Assembly (NCBI RefSeq): GCF_007833215.1
Contig: NZ_CP042239.1
Coordinates: forward strand, 434,001 to 498,000
Source of the DNA: Sphingomonas suaedae
GTDB lineage: Bacteria; Pseudomonadota; Alphaproteobacteria; Sphingomonadales; Sphingomonadaceae
Length of the DNA: 64,000 nucleotides
Direction of reading: 5' to 3'
Shown: piece by piece, positions 18,741 through 31,045 of the stretch
Numbering within the stretch: the stretch's first letter is position 1
Layout of the letters: each line of letters begins with the position of its first letter
Translations under genes and position numbers: made by a program
The notes under the pieces: generated by a model
What the model was told of the DNA's origin: nothing
What the model saw: the letters and a program-made list of their open reading frames with translations, nothing else
The model's database searches: none

Positions 18741-19897
18741 CCCGCTGCCCGGAGGCCGAATGGCGCGAACAGCTCGATCCACGCGCTGCGCCGCCCGCGA
18801 TGCGCGGCAAGGCGTCGCTGCGCATCGGCGCGGACATTGGCCCAGAACAGCGAATAATCGAACACATGATAATTGTTGCCCGGCAGGACATATTGCCCGC
18901 CAACGCCATCGGGCGGGGAGCCGAGCAACAAGATGCCGCGCCCGTCGCAGCGCAACGTGGTCGTGCTGTTCGCCAGCCGCGCGGTGGCGAAATCCGCAGA
19001 GGGCACCAGATTGCCGATATCGAACGCGGCGCTCTCGCTCGATCCAGGTACTCCGGTGACCGGGTTGGTGCAGATCATCGGCGTTCCGGCGCGCGACACG
19101 CCGGCAAAGCCGGTCGATGCATCGAACGTGTCGAGGATCAGCGACGGGTCCGCCGGTTCGACGAAGCTCTGCCAGGAGAGGATGCAGCCGCTCTGCTCCG
19201 CTGCGGTACATTCCGGCAGCCCGAGCGCCGGGAGATCGGCGGTCTTCGACACCGGCCAGCCGACGACATAGGCAGCAACGATGCGCTTCGCGAGCGGCTT
19301 GCCCGCCACCCGGTCGCGCAGCAGTCGCTTGAGGTGAAGCGCGCCCTGGCTATGTCCGGCAAGGATGATGGGCCGGTCGCCCGCTTCCTTGAGGAACTGC
19401 TCGAAGGCGGCGGCGATGTCGCGATAGGCGAGGTCGAGTGCTTGTCCCGCGTCCGCCTTGGTCGTCAGGAACGCGCCAAAGGTGGCCTGGCGGTACCGCG
19501 GCGCCCAGATCGCACCCGCGCCGTTGAACGCGCTCGCCTGGCCGCGCAGGAACAGCGCGGCGCGGTCGTTGGCCTCCTTGTCGTCGAGCGGCGCGTTCCA
19601 CCGCGCGCGATTGAGGTAGGAGGTCGGGTGGATGAAGAACACCGCCGCTTCTGGCCTGGCCGCCGCCTGATGCCCCTCCGGGGTCCACAGCGCGGGATTG
19701 CCCGACTTGTCGGGTCGGGCCAGCCACATTTCGGGGCGCGCGTAGCTGTCTTGCGGAAGCTCCGCCTGCGCTTCGAAGCGGCCCCCCGGCACCATCGCCT
19801 GCCGTAACAGTTCAGCGCCCCAGATTCGGTAGGCAAAGGTTGCTGCAAGTGCGAGCACGATCAACACCGCCACGATATAGAGGAACTTACGCGCCAC
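18737..19897 (-). CDS. DUF3089 family alpha/beta-hydrolase
   Basis: A 386-residue protein with an N-terminal membrane anchor or uncleaved signal (residues 1-20, [18 protein letters not shown]) and a DUF3089 body. The nucleophile elbow GHSQG lies in [16 protein letters not shown], and the early [18 protein letters not shown] segment is the family's hallmark. Probably an envelope-facing esterase or lipase, substrate unknown. It overlaps ruvX by 4 bp. A terminator-like hairpin for rpoD lies just upstream of its start. Confidence 0.85.
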   Translation of the reverse strand: MARKFLYIVAVLIVLALAATFAYRIWGAELLRQAMVPGGRFEAQAELPQDSYARPEMWLARPDKSGNPALWTPEGHQAAARPEAAVFFIHPTSYLNRARWNAPLDDKEANDRAALFLRGQASAFNGAGAIWAPRYRQATFGAFLTTKADAGQALDLAYRDIAAAFEQFLKEAGDRPIILAGHSQGALHLKRLLRDRVAGKPLAKRIVAAYVVGWPVSKTADLPALGLPECTAAEQSGCILSWQSFVEPADPSLILDTFDASTGFAGVSRAGTPMICTNPVTGVPGSSESAAFDIGNLVPSADFATARLANSTTTLRCDGRGILLLGSPPDGVGGQYVLPGNNYHVFDYSLFWANVRADAQRRLAAHRGRRSAWIELFAPFGLRAAG

Positions 19898-19990
19898 TCA
19901 GGCTCTCCATTGTGCAATGCAGCATGAGTCGCCGCCGGGCAACCGCATTCCGTTGCGGGATGGTTGCGAAGGATGCAACCCTGACGAACG

Positions 19991-20034
19991 AAACACCCCG
20001 CCGCCTCGGCACGCGCACGAGGGGCGGGGTGTCT
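19991..20034 (-). terminator. Terminator of rpoD
   Basis: Read on the minus strand, stem ACACCCCGCC (20032-20023) pairs with GGCGGGGTGT (20002-19993) around a 20-base loop that itself forms a CTCG/CGAG stem, followed by TTTCGTT. It begins 26 bases past the rpoD stop. Confidence 0.8.
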
Positions 20035-20057
20035 AAAGTCCCTAGGTTCCGCCCGGA

Positions 20058-22088
<2,031 letters not shown>

Positions 22089-22141
22089 CGACTGCCTTTG
22101 AAATCGTATGGCGGCTATTATACGCCGCCCTAATCACCCAA

Positions 22142-23992
22142 TTACGCCTCGTCCGCAAGCATCAGATTGGCGAGTCGCGCTTCCAGTTCCGCCTTTCGCC
22201 GCACCAGGGCCACCTGACGCTCGAACGCTTCGTCACTGAAACGCGCCTGAACCGCCGCAGTTGCCTGTGCCAGCGCCGCATCGACCTGGGGTCGCGCCGC
22301 GAGCACCGCGATCGCCTCGCCAAGGTCGAGCGCCGCTCGTCCCGCATCCCATTCCTTCTGCGTGAAGGTGAAGGGAAGCTGGTCAGCGCGGAGCAGCTCT
22401 GCCGCCTGTCTGTCAAATCCGGACGTCGCCAATATGGTGCGCAAGCGCTCGCTATCAAGCGCCCGGTCTTCCAGCGCGACATCGACCACCGCCTCGAACA
22501 GTCGCCCGAGAGCGCCATCGGCATGCGCCAGGATGGTCAGCGTCTCGACATGGTGGGCGATCTCGCCGGGGTGGCGGATCAGTCCGGCGAGCACCGCCTT
22601 TGCCAACGGAGCATCGATCCCCATCGCGCTGATCGCCTGTGTGGCGGGGCTGGGCGGGGCTTCGGGCGGCTGCCAGCGCTGGCCGGGACGGAACGCGCCG
22701 CGCCCGGCCCCGCGCGGGGTGAAGGCGCGCGGGGCGGGGGCGAAATGCGCGTCGAAGCGGCTGCGGAACTCGGTGACATATTCATGGCGGACATTGCTGT
22801 TCTGGATCGTCGCCGCGAGATCGGACAAGCGCTGCTTGAGGCCGGCGCGCGCCTCCGGCGTCGTCACCGGCTCGGCGGCGAGTTCGTGCTGCCACAGCCG
22901 GTCGGCGAGCGGCTGGGCGGATGCGAGCAGCGCCTCGAACGCCTGCGGGCCGCTGGCGCGGACGAGATCGTCGGGATCCTGTCCCTGGGGCAATGTCACG
23001 AAGGCGAGGCTGCGGCCGGGCTGGAGCAGGGGGAGGGCGCGATGCGCCGCGCGGATCGCCGCCTTCTGCCCCGCGCTGTCGCCGTCGAACGAGAGCAGCG
23101 GCACGTCGGCCATGCGCCACAGCCGCTCGAGCTGGGTTTCGGTCATCGCGGTGCCGAGCGGCGCGACCGCCTCACCGAACCCGGCCTGCGCCAGCGCGAT
23201 GACGTCCATATAGCCTTCGACCGCGATCACCCGGCCGGCCCTGCGCGAGACGGCGGAGGCGCGGTCGAGATTGTAGAGCGTGCGGCCCTTGTCGAAGAGC
23301 GGAGTTTCGGGGGAGTTGAGATATTTGGGCTCGCCGTCGCCGATGATGCGCCCGCCGAAGCCGATCACGCGACCGCGCGCGTCCTTGATCGGGATCATCA
23401 GTCGGCCACGGAAGCGGTCGTACGGCTCCTTGCCCTTGACCTGGATCAGCAGACCCGCCTCGACCAGCATCGCATCGCCATAGGACGACAGCGCCTCGCG
23501 CAGGCGGGTGCGCGAATCGGGGGCATAGCCCATCCCGAAGGTGCGTGCGGTTTCGGCGGTGACGCGGCGGCGTTCGAGCAGCGCGCGCGCCTCGGCTCCC
23601 GCCAGTCCGTGGAGTTGCTCGGCATAGAATTTCGCGGCGTCCGCCATCGCCTCGTGCAGCCCCTTGGCACGCTCGGCGCGCTGCGCGGCGCGGGGGTCGT
23701 CGGCGGGCATGTCGAGGCTCGCCGCCTGCGCCAACTCCTTCACCGCATCGATGAAGGGCAGGCCGTTATGCTCGGTCATCCAGCGGATCGCATCGCCATG
23801 CGCGCCGCAGCCGAAGCAATGGTAGAAGCCCTTTTCGTCGTTGATCGTGAAGCTGGGCGTCTTCTCGTTGTGGAAGGGGCAGCACGCCTTGTACTCTCGG
23901 CCGGCGCGCGTGATCTTCACGCTGCGGCCGATCAGGGCCGACAGCGTGGTGCGCGCGCGGAGTTCGTCGAGAAAGGCAGGGGATAGGCTCAC
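22142..23992 (-). CDS. dnaG: DNA primase
   Basis: A 616-residue primase that makes RNA primers at the replication fork. The zinc-binding domain has CPFHNEKTPSFTINDEKG with YHCFGCGAHGD (about residues 38-66). The TOPRIM catalytic part is seen in VIAVEGYMDVIALAQAG and LSFDGDSAGQKAA. The C-terminal helicase-interaction region is shorter and more divergent than in enterobacteria. It starts at the ATG 23992, one base before the yqeY stop, so the two are coupled. Confidence 0.97.
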   Translation of the reverse strand: MSLSPAFLDELRARTTLSALIGRSVKITRAGREYKACCPFHNEKTPSFTINDEKGFYHCFGCGAHGDAIRWMTEHNGLPFIDAVKELAQAASLDMPADDPRAAQRAERAKGLHEAMADAAKFYAEQLHGLAGAEARALLERRRVTAETARTFGMGYAPDSRTRLREALSSYGDAMLVEAGLLIQVKGKEPYDRFRGRLMIPIKDARGRVIGFGGRIIGDGEPKYLNSPETPLFDKGRTLYNLDRASAVSRRAGRVIAVEGYMDVIALAQAGFGEAVAPLGTAMTETQLERLWRMADVPLLSFDGDSAGQKAAIRAAHRALPLLQPGRSLAFVTLPQGQDPDDLVRASGPQAFEALLASAQPLADRLWQHELAAEPVTTPEARAGLKQRLSDLAATIQNSNVRHEYVTEFRSRFDAHFAPAPRAFTPRGAGRGAFRPGQRWQPPEAPPSPATQAISAMGIDAPLAKAVLAGLIRHPGEIAHHVETLTILAHADGALGRLFEAVVDVALEDRALDSERLRTILATSGFDRQAAELLRADQLPFTFTQKEWDAGRAALDLGEAIAVLAARPQVDAALAQATAAVQARFSDEAFERQVALVRRKAELEARLANLMLADEA

Positions 23993-23993
23993 C

Positions 23994-24467
23994 TCAGGAT
24001 AACGCCGCCTTCACCAGCCTGCTCGCCTTGCTCATGTCGAGCTGCATTCCGTGGCGGGCTTTCAGCGTCGCCATCACATTGCCCATATCCTTCATGCCCG
24101 ACGCGCCAAGCTCAACCTTGATCGCCTCGATCGCGGCTTTGGTCTCGTCCTCGCTCAGCGGCACGGGGAGGAAGCGCTCGATAATCGCGACTTCCGCCTC
24201 CTCCGCTGCGGCGAGTTCCTCGCGACCACCCTGCCGATACATGGTGATCGAATCGCGGCGCTGCTTCACCATCCCCTGCAGCACGCCGACGACGAGCGCG
24301 TCGTCATCCTTGTCCGACCGCGGCCCGTCACGGAAGGCCGGTTCCATCCTTGCCTCGATATCGCGATTCTTGATCGCGCTCTGGATCAGGCGGAAGGCGC
24401 CGAGGCTCTCCTTGTCGCGCGCCCGCATGGCGGCGATCATGGCGTCATGGATGTCGTCGCGGATCAT
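23994..24467 (-). CDS. GatB/YqeY domain protein
   Basis: A 157-residue protein of the YqeY family, made of helices resembling the tail of the amidotransferase subunit GatB. The sequence opens MIRDDIHDAMIAAMRARDKE and has the family segments FRLIQSAIKNRDIEAR and VIERFLP. Function uncertain; often next to dnaG-rpoD, as here. A second ATG lies 14 codons upstream, but the family begins MIRD, so I took 24467. It is divergent from carA, with a 135-bp gap. Confidence 0.9.
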   Translation of the reverse strand: MIRDDIHDAMIAAMRARDKESLGAFRLIQSAIKNRDIEARMEPAFRDGPRSDKDDDALVVGVLQGMVKQRRDSITMYRQGGREELAAAEEAEVAIIERFLPVPLSEDETKAAIEAIKVELGASGMKDMGNVMATLKARHGMQLDMSKASRLVKAALS

Positions 24468-24602
24468 GGTCTTTCTACCCACAGCTGAATCGGAATTATC
24501 CGCCATTAGACCCCATCTGCGGTTGACGGGAAGGGGGGAGGGGTTTAGCGCGCGGCCCTTAGCACACATTGCCGGAAACCCCCGTAGGAGCGCCCTCTCG
24601 AA

Positions 24603-25859
24603 ATGGCCGACGCGACGCCAATTGTCATGCCCGAAGGCGCCACCGGCGTCCTGGTTCTTGCATCGGGTGAGGTGATCTGGGGGCGCGGATTCGGGGCCGA
24701 GGGCGCGGCGGCGGGGGAGGTGTGCTTTCACACCGCGATGACCGGATATCAGGAGATCATGACGGACCCCAGCTTTGCGGGCCAGATGATCTGCTTCACC
24801 TTCCCCCATATCGGCAATGTCGGCGCCAATCCCGACGATATCGAGGCGGATAACCCCCATGCGCTCGGCATGATCGTGCGGGAGGATGTGACTGAGCCGT
24901 CCAACTTCCGCAGCGTCCAGCATCTGGATGCGTGGATGAAGCAGCATGACCGTATCGGTCTGTCGGGGATCGACACACGGGCGCTGACGCGGCGCATCCG
25001 GGGGAAGGGCGCGCCCAATGGGGTGATCGCGCATTCGGCGGAGGGGAAGTTCGATATTCCCGCGCTGATCGAACAGGCAAAGGCGTGGCCGGGGCTGGAG
25101 GGGATGGATCTCGCCATCACCGTGACCGCCGAGACGCATTATGGCTGGGAAGGCGGCGTTTGGCGCCTGGGGTTCGGGTATGAGGCTGAAAAGCCCCTCC
25201 CCTTCAGGGGAGGGGTTGGGGGTGGGGCCTCACCTCTGGACGATGCGCCTGCGGATAGGCCCCACCCCAACCCCTCCCCGGAAGGGGAGGGGCTAGATAG
25301 ACCCCATGTCGTCGCGATCGACTACGGCTCCAAACACAATATCTTCCGCAATCTGGTGAAGGCTGGAGCGAAGGTAACGGTGCTGCCGGCGACCGCGACG
25401 GCAGAGCAGGTTCTGTCATTCGATCCCGATGGTATCTTCCTGTCGAACGGCCCGGGCGACCCCGCCGCGACGGGCGACTATGCCGTGCCGGTGATCCGCG
25501 AATTGCTGGCGACCAAGAAGCCGTTGTTCGGCATCTGCCTTGGCCATCAGCTGCTGGCGCTGGCGGTGGGGGCGCAGACGACCAAGATGTTCCAGGGGCA
25601 TCGCGGCGCGAACCATCCGGTCAAGCGGCTGAGCGACGGCGCGGTCGAGATCACGTCGATGAACCACGGCTTTGCCGTCGAGAGCGCGACCCTGCCCGCG
25701 GGCGTGGTTGAGACGCACGTGTCGCTGTTCGACGGCAGCAATTGCGGGATCGAGATCGACGGCGGGCGGGCGTTTTCGGTGCAGTATCACCCCGAGGCTT
25801 CGCCGGGGCCGCAGGATAGTTTCTATCTGTTTGAGCGGTTTGTGGGGATGTTGAAGTGA
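24603..25859 (+). CDS. carA: Carbamoyl-phosphate synthase small (glutaminase) subunit with repeat-derived insertion
   Basis: A 418-residue subunit that releases ammonia from glutamine for carbamoyl phosphate. The N-terminal domain (about 1-195) is normal. The class I amidotransferase domain has its nucleophile at Cys312 in LFGICLGHQLLAL and the His-Glu pair in YHPEASPGPQD. Between the two, residues 197-231 are encoded by a palindromic element (25192-25294) and read as a Pro/Gly-rich linker. The protein is about 36 residues longer than a typical CarA of roughly 380, which fits the insertion. Frame is kept, so the enzyme is probably active. Its stop overlaps the next gene by 4 bp (GTGA). Confidence 0.96.
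   Translation: MADATPIVMPEGATGVLVLASGEVIWGRGFGAEGAAAGEVCFHTAMTGYQEIMTDPSFAGQMICFTFPHIGNVGANPDDIEADNPHALGMIVREDVTEPSNFRSVQHLDAWMKQHDRIGLSGIDTRALTRRIRGKGAPNGVIAHSAEGKFDIPALIEQAKAWPGLEGMDLAITVTAETHYGWEGGVWRLGFGYEAEKPLPFRGGVGGGASPLDDAPADRPHPNPSPEGEGLDRPHVVAIDYGSKHNIFRNLVKAGAKVTVLPATATAEQVLSFDPDGIFLSNGPGDPAATGDYAVPVIRELLATKKPLFGICLGHQLLALAVGAQTTKMFQGHRGANHPVKRLSDGAVEITSMNHGFAVESATLPAGVVETHVSLFDGSNCGIEIDGGRAFSVQYHPEASPGPQDSFYLFERFVGMLK
25192..25294. repeat. Palindromic repeat element inside carA
   Basis: A 103-bp composite inverted repeat. The left arm (25192-25230) and right arm (25257-25294) are near-perfect reverse complements of about 38 bp, differing by one extra G and one substitution. Each arm is also self-palindromic around AGCCCCTCCCC/GGGGAGGGG. 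It lies within the coding sequence and keeps the frame. Related single hairpins occur at 5473-5502 and 37039-37063. Confidence 0.93.
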
Positions 25860-26212
25860 TTGAGTTTGAGGCTCCACCAGAAGACCTCAAACTCCTGCGT
25901 CGTGTCGTAAAGCAGGCGCGAAAGAACAAAGATCCCTTCCCGTCACTTACCGACCTTGCACCGAGGCGAAGCGTCGATGAGCTGATCGAGCTGGGCAAGT
26001 CTTGGCAACGGGCAGGTCTCGGTAGGGTGATAGAGGAAATGTCGGCGGACATCCGTTCGGTATCGTTCACTGTCGATGAGGCCGCCTTCGAAGCCATTCG
26101 TAAGGCAGATCAAGGCACTTTGTGGGGGCGTCTGGCCCAAGTTCCTCGGTCGGACTGGATTGCTATCGCAGCTTTCGTTGTTTCAGTATTTGCATTGTTC
26201 AAAGGCGACTAA
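25856..26212 (+). CDS. Orphan small membrane-anchored protein between carA and carB
   Basis: A 118-residue protein with no recognised family. The first 95 residues are charged and helical (for example [18 protein letters not shown] and [16 protein letters not shown]), and residues 98-115 ([18 protein letters not shown]) form a single C-terminal membrane helix, a tail-anchor layout. It starts with GTG overlapping the carA stop (GTGA) and its TAA overlaps the carB ATG (TAATG), so it is translated with both. Its GC content looks distinctly lower than its neighbours, suggesting recent arrival. Confidence 0.75.
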   Translation: MIEFEAPPEDLKLLRRVVKQARKNKDPFPSLTDLAPRRSVDELIELGKSWQRAGLGRVIEEMSADIRSVSFTVDEAAFEAIRKADQGTLWGRLAQVPRSDWIAIAAFVVSVFALFKGD

Positions 26213-29200
26213 TGCCAAAACGCACCGACATCTCCTCCATCCTCGTCATCGGCGCTGGTCCCATTGTGATCGGTCAGGCGTGCGAGTTCGACTATTCGGG
26301 CACGCAGGCGATCAAGGCGCTCAAGGAAGAGGGCTATCGCATCGTCCTGGTCAATTCGAACCCGGCGACGATCATGACGGATCCCGAGCTGGCCGATGCG
26401 ACCTATGTCGAGCCGATCACGCCTGCGGTGGTTGCCAAGATCATCGAGAAGGAGCGGCCCGACGCGGTGCTGCCGACGATGGGCGGGCAGACGGCGCTGA
26501 ATACCGCGCTGGCGCTGGCGCAGGATGGCACGCTGGAGAAGTTCGGCGTCACCATGATCGGCGCGAATGCCGAGGCGATCGACAAGGCCGAGGATCGGCT
26601 GAAGTTCAAGGACGCGATGACCAAGATCGGGCTGGAATCGGCCCGCTCGGCGATCGCGCACAGCGAGGCCGAGGCGATGGCGGCGCTGGAGACGGTGGGG
26701 CTGCCCGCCGTAATCCGCCCGTCCTTCACGCTCGGCGGCACCGGCGGGGGCATCGCGTACAACAAGGAAGAATTCGTCGAGATCGTCCGCAACGGGCTCG
26801 ACCTGTCGCCGACCAACGAGGTGCTGATCGAGGAGTCGCTCCTCGGTTGGAAGGAATATGAGATGGAGGTCGTGCGGGACCGCAACGACAATTGCATCAT
26901 CATCTGTTCGATCGAGAATGTCGATGCGATGGGCACCCACACGGGTGACTCGATCACGGTCGCGCCCGCGCTGACGCTGACCGACAAGGAATATCAGATC
27001 ATGCGCAACGCCAGCATCGCGGTGCTGCGCGAGATCGGCGTCGAGACCGGCGGGTCGAACGTGCAGTTCGCGGTGAACCCGAAAGACGGGCGCCTGATCG
27101 TGATCGAGATGAACCCGCGCGTGTCGCGAAGTTCGGCGCTGGCGTCGAAGGCGACCGGCTTCCCGATCGCCAAGGTCGCGGCGAAGCTGGCGGTGGGCTA
27201 CACGCTCGACGAGATCGAGAACGACATTACCGGCGCGACCCCGGCGTCGTTCGAGCCGACGATCGACTATGTCGTCACCAAGATCCCGCGCTTTGCGTTC
27301 GAGAAGTTCAAGGGCGCCGAGGCGACGCTGGGCACCGCGATGAAGTCGGTCGGCGAAGTGATGGCGATCGGCCGCAACATCCATGAATCGATGCAGAAGG
27401 CGCTGCGGGGCCTTGAGACCGGCCTGTCGGGCTTCAACAATGTCGAGCATCTGCAAGGCGCGCCGCGCGACGTGATCGAGGCGGCGCTGGCGGTGCGTTC
27501 GCCCGACCGGCTGCTGGTCGCGGCGCAGGCGCTGCGCGAGGGCTTCACCGTCGCGGAGGTCCATGCGCTGGCATCCTATGACCCGTGGTTCCTTGAGCGG
27601 ATTGCCGAGATCATCGCGGCGGAGGAGCAGGTCTGCCGGGGCGGCCTGCCGCAGGACGCGGCAGGGATGCGGCGGCTCAAGTCGATGGGCTTTTCCGACA
27701 AGCGCCTGGCGTGGCTGGCGCTGCGATCGGCGAACCTGCGCGAAGGCAGTGACGCAATGGCCAAGTCCTCCGGGCTGATCGGCGAGGTCGTCAAGGCAAT
27801 GACCGGCGGCGTGACCGAAGCCGATGTGCGCAAACTGCGCCACAAACTGGGCGTTCGTCCGGTGTTCAAGCGGATCGACACCTGCGCGGCGGAGTTCGAA
27901 GCGAAGACGCCCTATATGTACTCGACCTATGAGGCGCCGAGCTTTGGCGAGCCCGAGTGCGAGAGCGAGCCGAGCACGCGGCGCAAGGTCGTGATCCTGG
28001 GCGGCGGGCCGAACCGGATCGGGCAGGGGATCGAGTTCGATTATTGCTGCTGCCACGCCTGCTTCGCGCTGGCCGATGCGGGCTATGAGACGATCATGGT
28101 CAACTGCAACCCGGAAACGGTGAGCACCGATTACGATACGTCGGACCGGCTGTATTTCGAGCCGCTGACCGCCGAGGACGTGCTGGAGATCCTGGAGGTC
28201 GAGCAGTCGCGCGGCGAGCTGGTCGGGGTGATCGTGCAGTTCGGCGGGCAGACGCCGCTCAATCTGGCGCGCGCGCTCGAGAGCGCGGGGATTCCGATCC
28301 TGGGCACCTCGCCCGACGCGATCGACCTGGCCGAGGATCGCGAGCAGTTTGCCGATCTGGTGTCCAAGCTGGGGCTGAAGCAGCCCAAGAACGGCATCGC
28401 GCGCAGCCGCGAAGAGGCGATCGCGGTGGCCGAACGGATCGGTTATCCGGTGCTGACGCGCCCCTCCTTTGTCCTGGGTGGCCGGGCGATGGAGATCGTC
28501 GATACGGTCGAGCAGCTCGATCATTATATCCAGACCGCGGTGCAGGTGTCGGGCGATGCGCCGGTGCTGATCGACCAGTATCTGCGCGATGCGGTCGAGG
28601 TCGATGTCGATGCGATCGCCGATGGCGACGATGTCGTGGTCGCGGGCGTGCTCCAGCATATCGAGGAGGCTGGCGTCCATTCGGGCGACAGCGCCTGCTC
28701 GCTGCCCCCCTACAGCCTGCCCACCGAGATCATCGCCGAGATCGAGCGTCAGGCCGATGCGCTGGCGCGGGCGCTCAAGGTCAAGGGGCTGATGAACATC
28801 CAGTTCGCGGTGAAGGATGGCGAGGTGTACCTTATCGAGGTGAACCCGCGCGCGAGCCGCACGGTGCCGTTCGTCGCCAAGGCGATCGGCACGCCCATCG
28901 CCAAGATCGCGAGCCGGGTGATGGCGGGCGAGAAGCTGAAGGACCTGCCCGCAATCGACCGCGACATCGACTATATCGCGGTCAAGGAAGCGGTGTTCCC
29001 CTGGGGCCGCTTCCCCGGGGTCGACCCGGTGCTATCGCCGGAGATGAAGTCGACCGGCGAAGTCATGGGAATCGATCGCGATTTCGCGACCGCCTTTGCC
29101 AAGGCGCAGCTGGGGGCGGGGACGGTGCTGCCGAAGGGCGGCAATGTCTTCGTCAGCGTCAAGGACAGCGACAAGCCGGTGATCCTGCCGGGCGTGCGCA

Positions 29201-29544
29201 TCCTGGTCGAGCAGGGTTTCACCATCGTCGCGACCGGCGGGACCGCGGACTATCTGTCCGCACAGGGCGTCCCGGTCGAGCGGGTCAACAAGGTGGCGCA
29301 GGGGCGCCCGCATATCGTCGACCGCATCCGTGACGGCGATATCGCGCTGATCTTCAACACCACCGAGGGGTGGCAGTCGTTGAAGGACAGCGAATCGATC
29401 CGCGCATCGGCGCTGTCGCTCAAGGTTCCCTATTTCACAACGGCGCCCGCGAGCGTCGCTGCGGCGCAGGCGATCGCCGCGTTGAGTGGCCAGTCACTTG
29501 AAGTCCGCCCCTTGCAGTCTTATTATTCGCAATCGCACAATTGA
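26212..29544 (+). CDS. carB: Carbamoyl-phosphate synthase large subunit
   Basis: An 1110-residue two-fold repeated ATP-grasp enzyme that makes carbamoyl phosphate from bicarbonate, ammonia and two ATP, feeding pyrimidine and arginine synthesis. Each half begins with the same motif, [20 protein letters not shown] near residue 11 and [20 protein letters not shown] near 594. ATP-grasp segments ([38 protein letters not shown]) and the C-terminal allosteric domain ([19 protein letters not shown]) are present. Length fits the family. The start overlaps the preceding small gene by one base. Confidence 0.98.
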   Translation: MPKRTDISSILVIGAGPIVIGQACEFDYSGTQAIKALKEEGYRIVLVNSNPATIMTDPELADATYVEPITPAVVAKIIEKERPDAVLPTMGGQTALNTALALAQDGTLEKFGVTMIGANAEAIDKAEDRLKFKDAMTKIGLESARSAIAHSEAEAMAALETVGLPAVIRPSFTLGGTGGGIAYNKEEFVEIVRNGLDLSPTNEVLIEESLLGWKEYEMEVVRDRNDNCIIICSIENVDAMGTHTGDSITVAPALTLTDKEYQIMRNASIAVLREIGVETGGSNVQFAVNPKDGRLIVIEMNPRVSRSSALASKATGFPIAKVAAKLAVGYTLDEIENDITGATPASFEPTIDYVVTKIPRFAFEKFKGAEATLGTAMKSVGEVMAIGRNIHESMQKALRGLETGLSGFNNVEHLQGAPRDVIEAALAVRSPDRLLVAAQALREGFTVAEVHALASYDPWFLERIAEIIAAEEQVCRGGLPQDAAGMRRLKSMGFSDKRLAWLALRSANLREGSDAMAKSSGLIGEVVKAMTGGVTEADVRKLRHKLGVRPVFKRIDTCAAEFEAKTPYMYSTYEAPSFGEPECESEPSTRRKVVILGGGPNRIGQGIEFDYCCCHACFALADAGYETIMVNCNPETVSTDYDTSDRLYFEPLTAEDVLEILEVEQSRGELVGVIVQFGGQTPLNLARALESAGIPILGTSPDAIDLAEDREQFADLVSKLGLKQPKNGIARSREEAIAVAERIGYPVLTRPSFVLGGRAMEIVDTVEQLDHYIQTAVQVSGDAPVLIDQYLRDAVEVDVDAIADGDDVVVAGVLQHIEEAGVHSGDSACSLPPYSLPTEIIAEIERQADALARALKVKGLMNIQFAVKDGEVYLIEVNPRASRTVPFVAKAIGTPIAKIASRVMAGEKLKDLPAIDRDIDYIAVKEAVFPWGRFPGVDPVLSPEMKSTGEVMGIDRDFATAFAKAQLGAGTVLPKGGNVFVSVKDSDKPVILPGVRILVEQGFTIVATGGTADYLSAQGVPVERVNKVAQGRPHIVDRIRDGDIALIFNTTEGWQSLKDSESIRASALSLKVPYFTTAPASVAAAQAIAALSGQSLEVRPLQSYYSQSHN

Positions 29545-29625
29545 TCCCCCACAACGAAGGTTAGGGTGCGGGCGGGCTGATTATGGCACGCCGGGGGAAG
29601 GGGTTTTGACGAAGGACGACGTGGG

Positions 29626-30102
29626 ATGGCGACGGTTGAGAAGATGCCGATGCTGGTGGAAGGCTATGAGAAGCTCAACGAGCAGCTCAAAGTCCTGAAA
29701 GCCGAGCGGCCGCTGATCGTGGATGCTATCGAGGAAGCGCGCGCCCATGGCGACCTTTCCGAAAACGCCGAATATCACGCCGCGAAGGAGCGGCAGGGGC
29801 AGGTCGAGGCGTCGATTGCCGATATCGAGGACAAGCTGTCCCGCGCGCAGATCATCGATCCGCGCGACCTGTCGGGCGACAAGATCGTGTTCGGCGCGAC
29901 GGTGACGTTGCTCGACGAGGACGACAAGTCGGTGAAGTACCAGATTGTCGGCCAGGCCGAGGCGGACGCCAAGTCCGGCCGGATCAGCTATAATTCGCCG
30001 CTGGGCCGTGCGCTGATCGGCAAGAGCCTGGGCGACGAGGTCGAGGTGACCGTGCCGGCGGGCGATCGCTGGTACGAGGTCAGCAAGATCGAGTTTATCT
30101 GA
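29626..30102 (+). CDS. greA: Transcription elongation factor GreA
   Basis: A 158-residue factor that rescues backtracked RNA polymerase by stimulating transcript cleavage. The N-terminal coiled coil carries the tip acidic residues in [18 protein letters not shown] (about residues 40-57), and the C-terminal FKBP-like domain has [18 protein letters not shown]. The start at 29626 is favoured over a possible ATG six codons later ([10 protein letters not shown]). It follows carB by 81 bp in the same direction, a common alphaproteobacterial order. Confidence 0.97.
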   Translation: MATVEKMPMLVEGYEKLNEQLKVLKAERPLIVDAIEEARAHGDLSENAEYHAAKERQGQVEASIADIEDKLSRAQIIDPRDLSGDKIVFGATVTLLDEDDKSVKYQIVGQAEADAKSGRISYNSPLGRALIGKSLGDEVEVTVPAGDRWYEVSKIEFI

Positions 30103-30105
30103 CGG

Positions 30106-30606
30106 TCACGACGCGCGATATCCGCGCATCGCGCGTTCGACATCGGTAATCGTCAACATTGGCGGTCCGGACGGTCGCTGCAGTCCGCACGCGATCCCCG
30201 CTGCTACCGGCGTGACCGGGTCGCGGGCCTTGAGTGGATCAAAGCCTCCGGTTTCCGGCGGCAATATCCGCATGAGGCGGTTGTTGCCGTCCCGGATTGC
30301 GATCTGCCGCGTGCGCGAAGCGCGAGATTGGCAATGATATTCGACGATCGAGTCGAAGCGGCCCAGTTCGACCGGGCCGATCATCTTCGGGTGTTTTCGG
30401 AAAATCAGAATCGTCATGGTCGCAGTAGCGCCCGATCGCGACCGCGTTCCGGTGGCGGCGAAAATGACGGTCTCGTCTGGCGTGCCGATCTGCTCGTTTC
30501 CGATCGTGTAGAAGGGGCCGCCCAGTCGCGGCGCATCCCCTTCATTCTGTATGCCAATGGGCAGATGGACCAGCGAAGTCATGAGAATGGTGGCAAGACA
30601 TCGCAT
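30106..30606 (-). CDS. Hypothetical secreted protein
   Basis: A 166-residue protein opening with a short hydrophobic stretch (MRCLATILMTSLVHLPIG) that may be a signal peptide. The body has no motif I recognise; it contains several short beta-like segments (TDPETVIF-like, TATMTILIFRK, IAIRDGNNRLMRIL). I chose the start at 30606 because it opens this hydrophobic stretch; a start seven codons earlier is possible. It converges with greA with only 3 bp between stops. Confidence 0.6.
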   Translation of the reverse strand: MRCLATILMTSLVHLPIGIQNEGDAPRLGGPFYTIGNEQIGTPDETVIFAATGTRSRSGATATMTILIFRKHPKMIGPVELGRFDSIVEYHCQSRASRTRQIAIRDGNNRLMRILPPETGGFDPLKARDPVTPVAAGIACGLQRPSGPPMLTITDVERAMRGYRAS

Positions 30607-30666
30607 AGAAACCGCCCCCCAAAGCAATTGATGCGAGGCAAGTCTAACCCGGTTTTAACCAGATTA

Positions 30667-30879
30667 CTACATATCGGGTTCTAGCAAGCGGTGGAGGTGG
30701 ACCACCACATATTTCATCTCGGCATCGTCGACCGTGCGCTGCGCTGCGCCGCGCCAGGCCTTTTCGGCGCTGGCATAGTCGGGGAAGATCCCGACGACGT
30801 CGAGCTTCGACGGATCCTGAAAATTGAGCGTCATCGGGTCGGTCACACGGCCGCCGAAGACGAGGTGAAGTTTGCTCAT
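30667..30879 (-). CDS. DUF4170 protein
   Basis: A 70-residue protein of the DUF4170 family, common in alphaproteobacteria and of unknown role. The opening KLHLVFGGRVTDP and the ending MKYVVVHLHRLLEP are typical. A small soluble fold with no cysteine or signal peptide. It stands alone between convergent and divergent neighbours. Confidence 0.82.
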   Translation of the reverse strand: MSKLHLVFGGRVTDPMTLNFQDPSKLDVVGIFPDYASAEKAWRGAAQRTVDDAEMKYVVVHLHRLLEPDM

Positions 30880-31045
30880 GGTCGCTCCCGGGGAAAGAGT
30901 TGTCCCCGGTGCCTTAGCCGATGCTGCGACGCACTCAATAGCGGGAAAGAGCGTAACGCAAATCCCCCCGGCAAAAGCCTGGGTCTCACGCGGCGCGCGC
31001 GTCCATCGCCACGGGGGACCCGGCTTTCGGCGGGGGGACGATCTG

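Noticed and set aside
24468..24602. Possible PyrR- or UMP-type attenuator in the gap before carA
   Set aside because: No stem with a terminator T-tract and no leader peptide was seen in the 135-bp gap.
26209..28680. An 823-codon reading frame on the minus strand opposite carB
   Set aside because: The codon bias and the intact, full-length CarB on the plus strand show it is a shadow of a high-GC gene; its sequence is rich in Arg, His and Asp with no motif.
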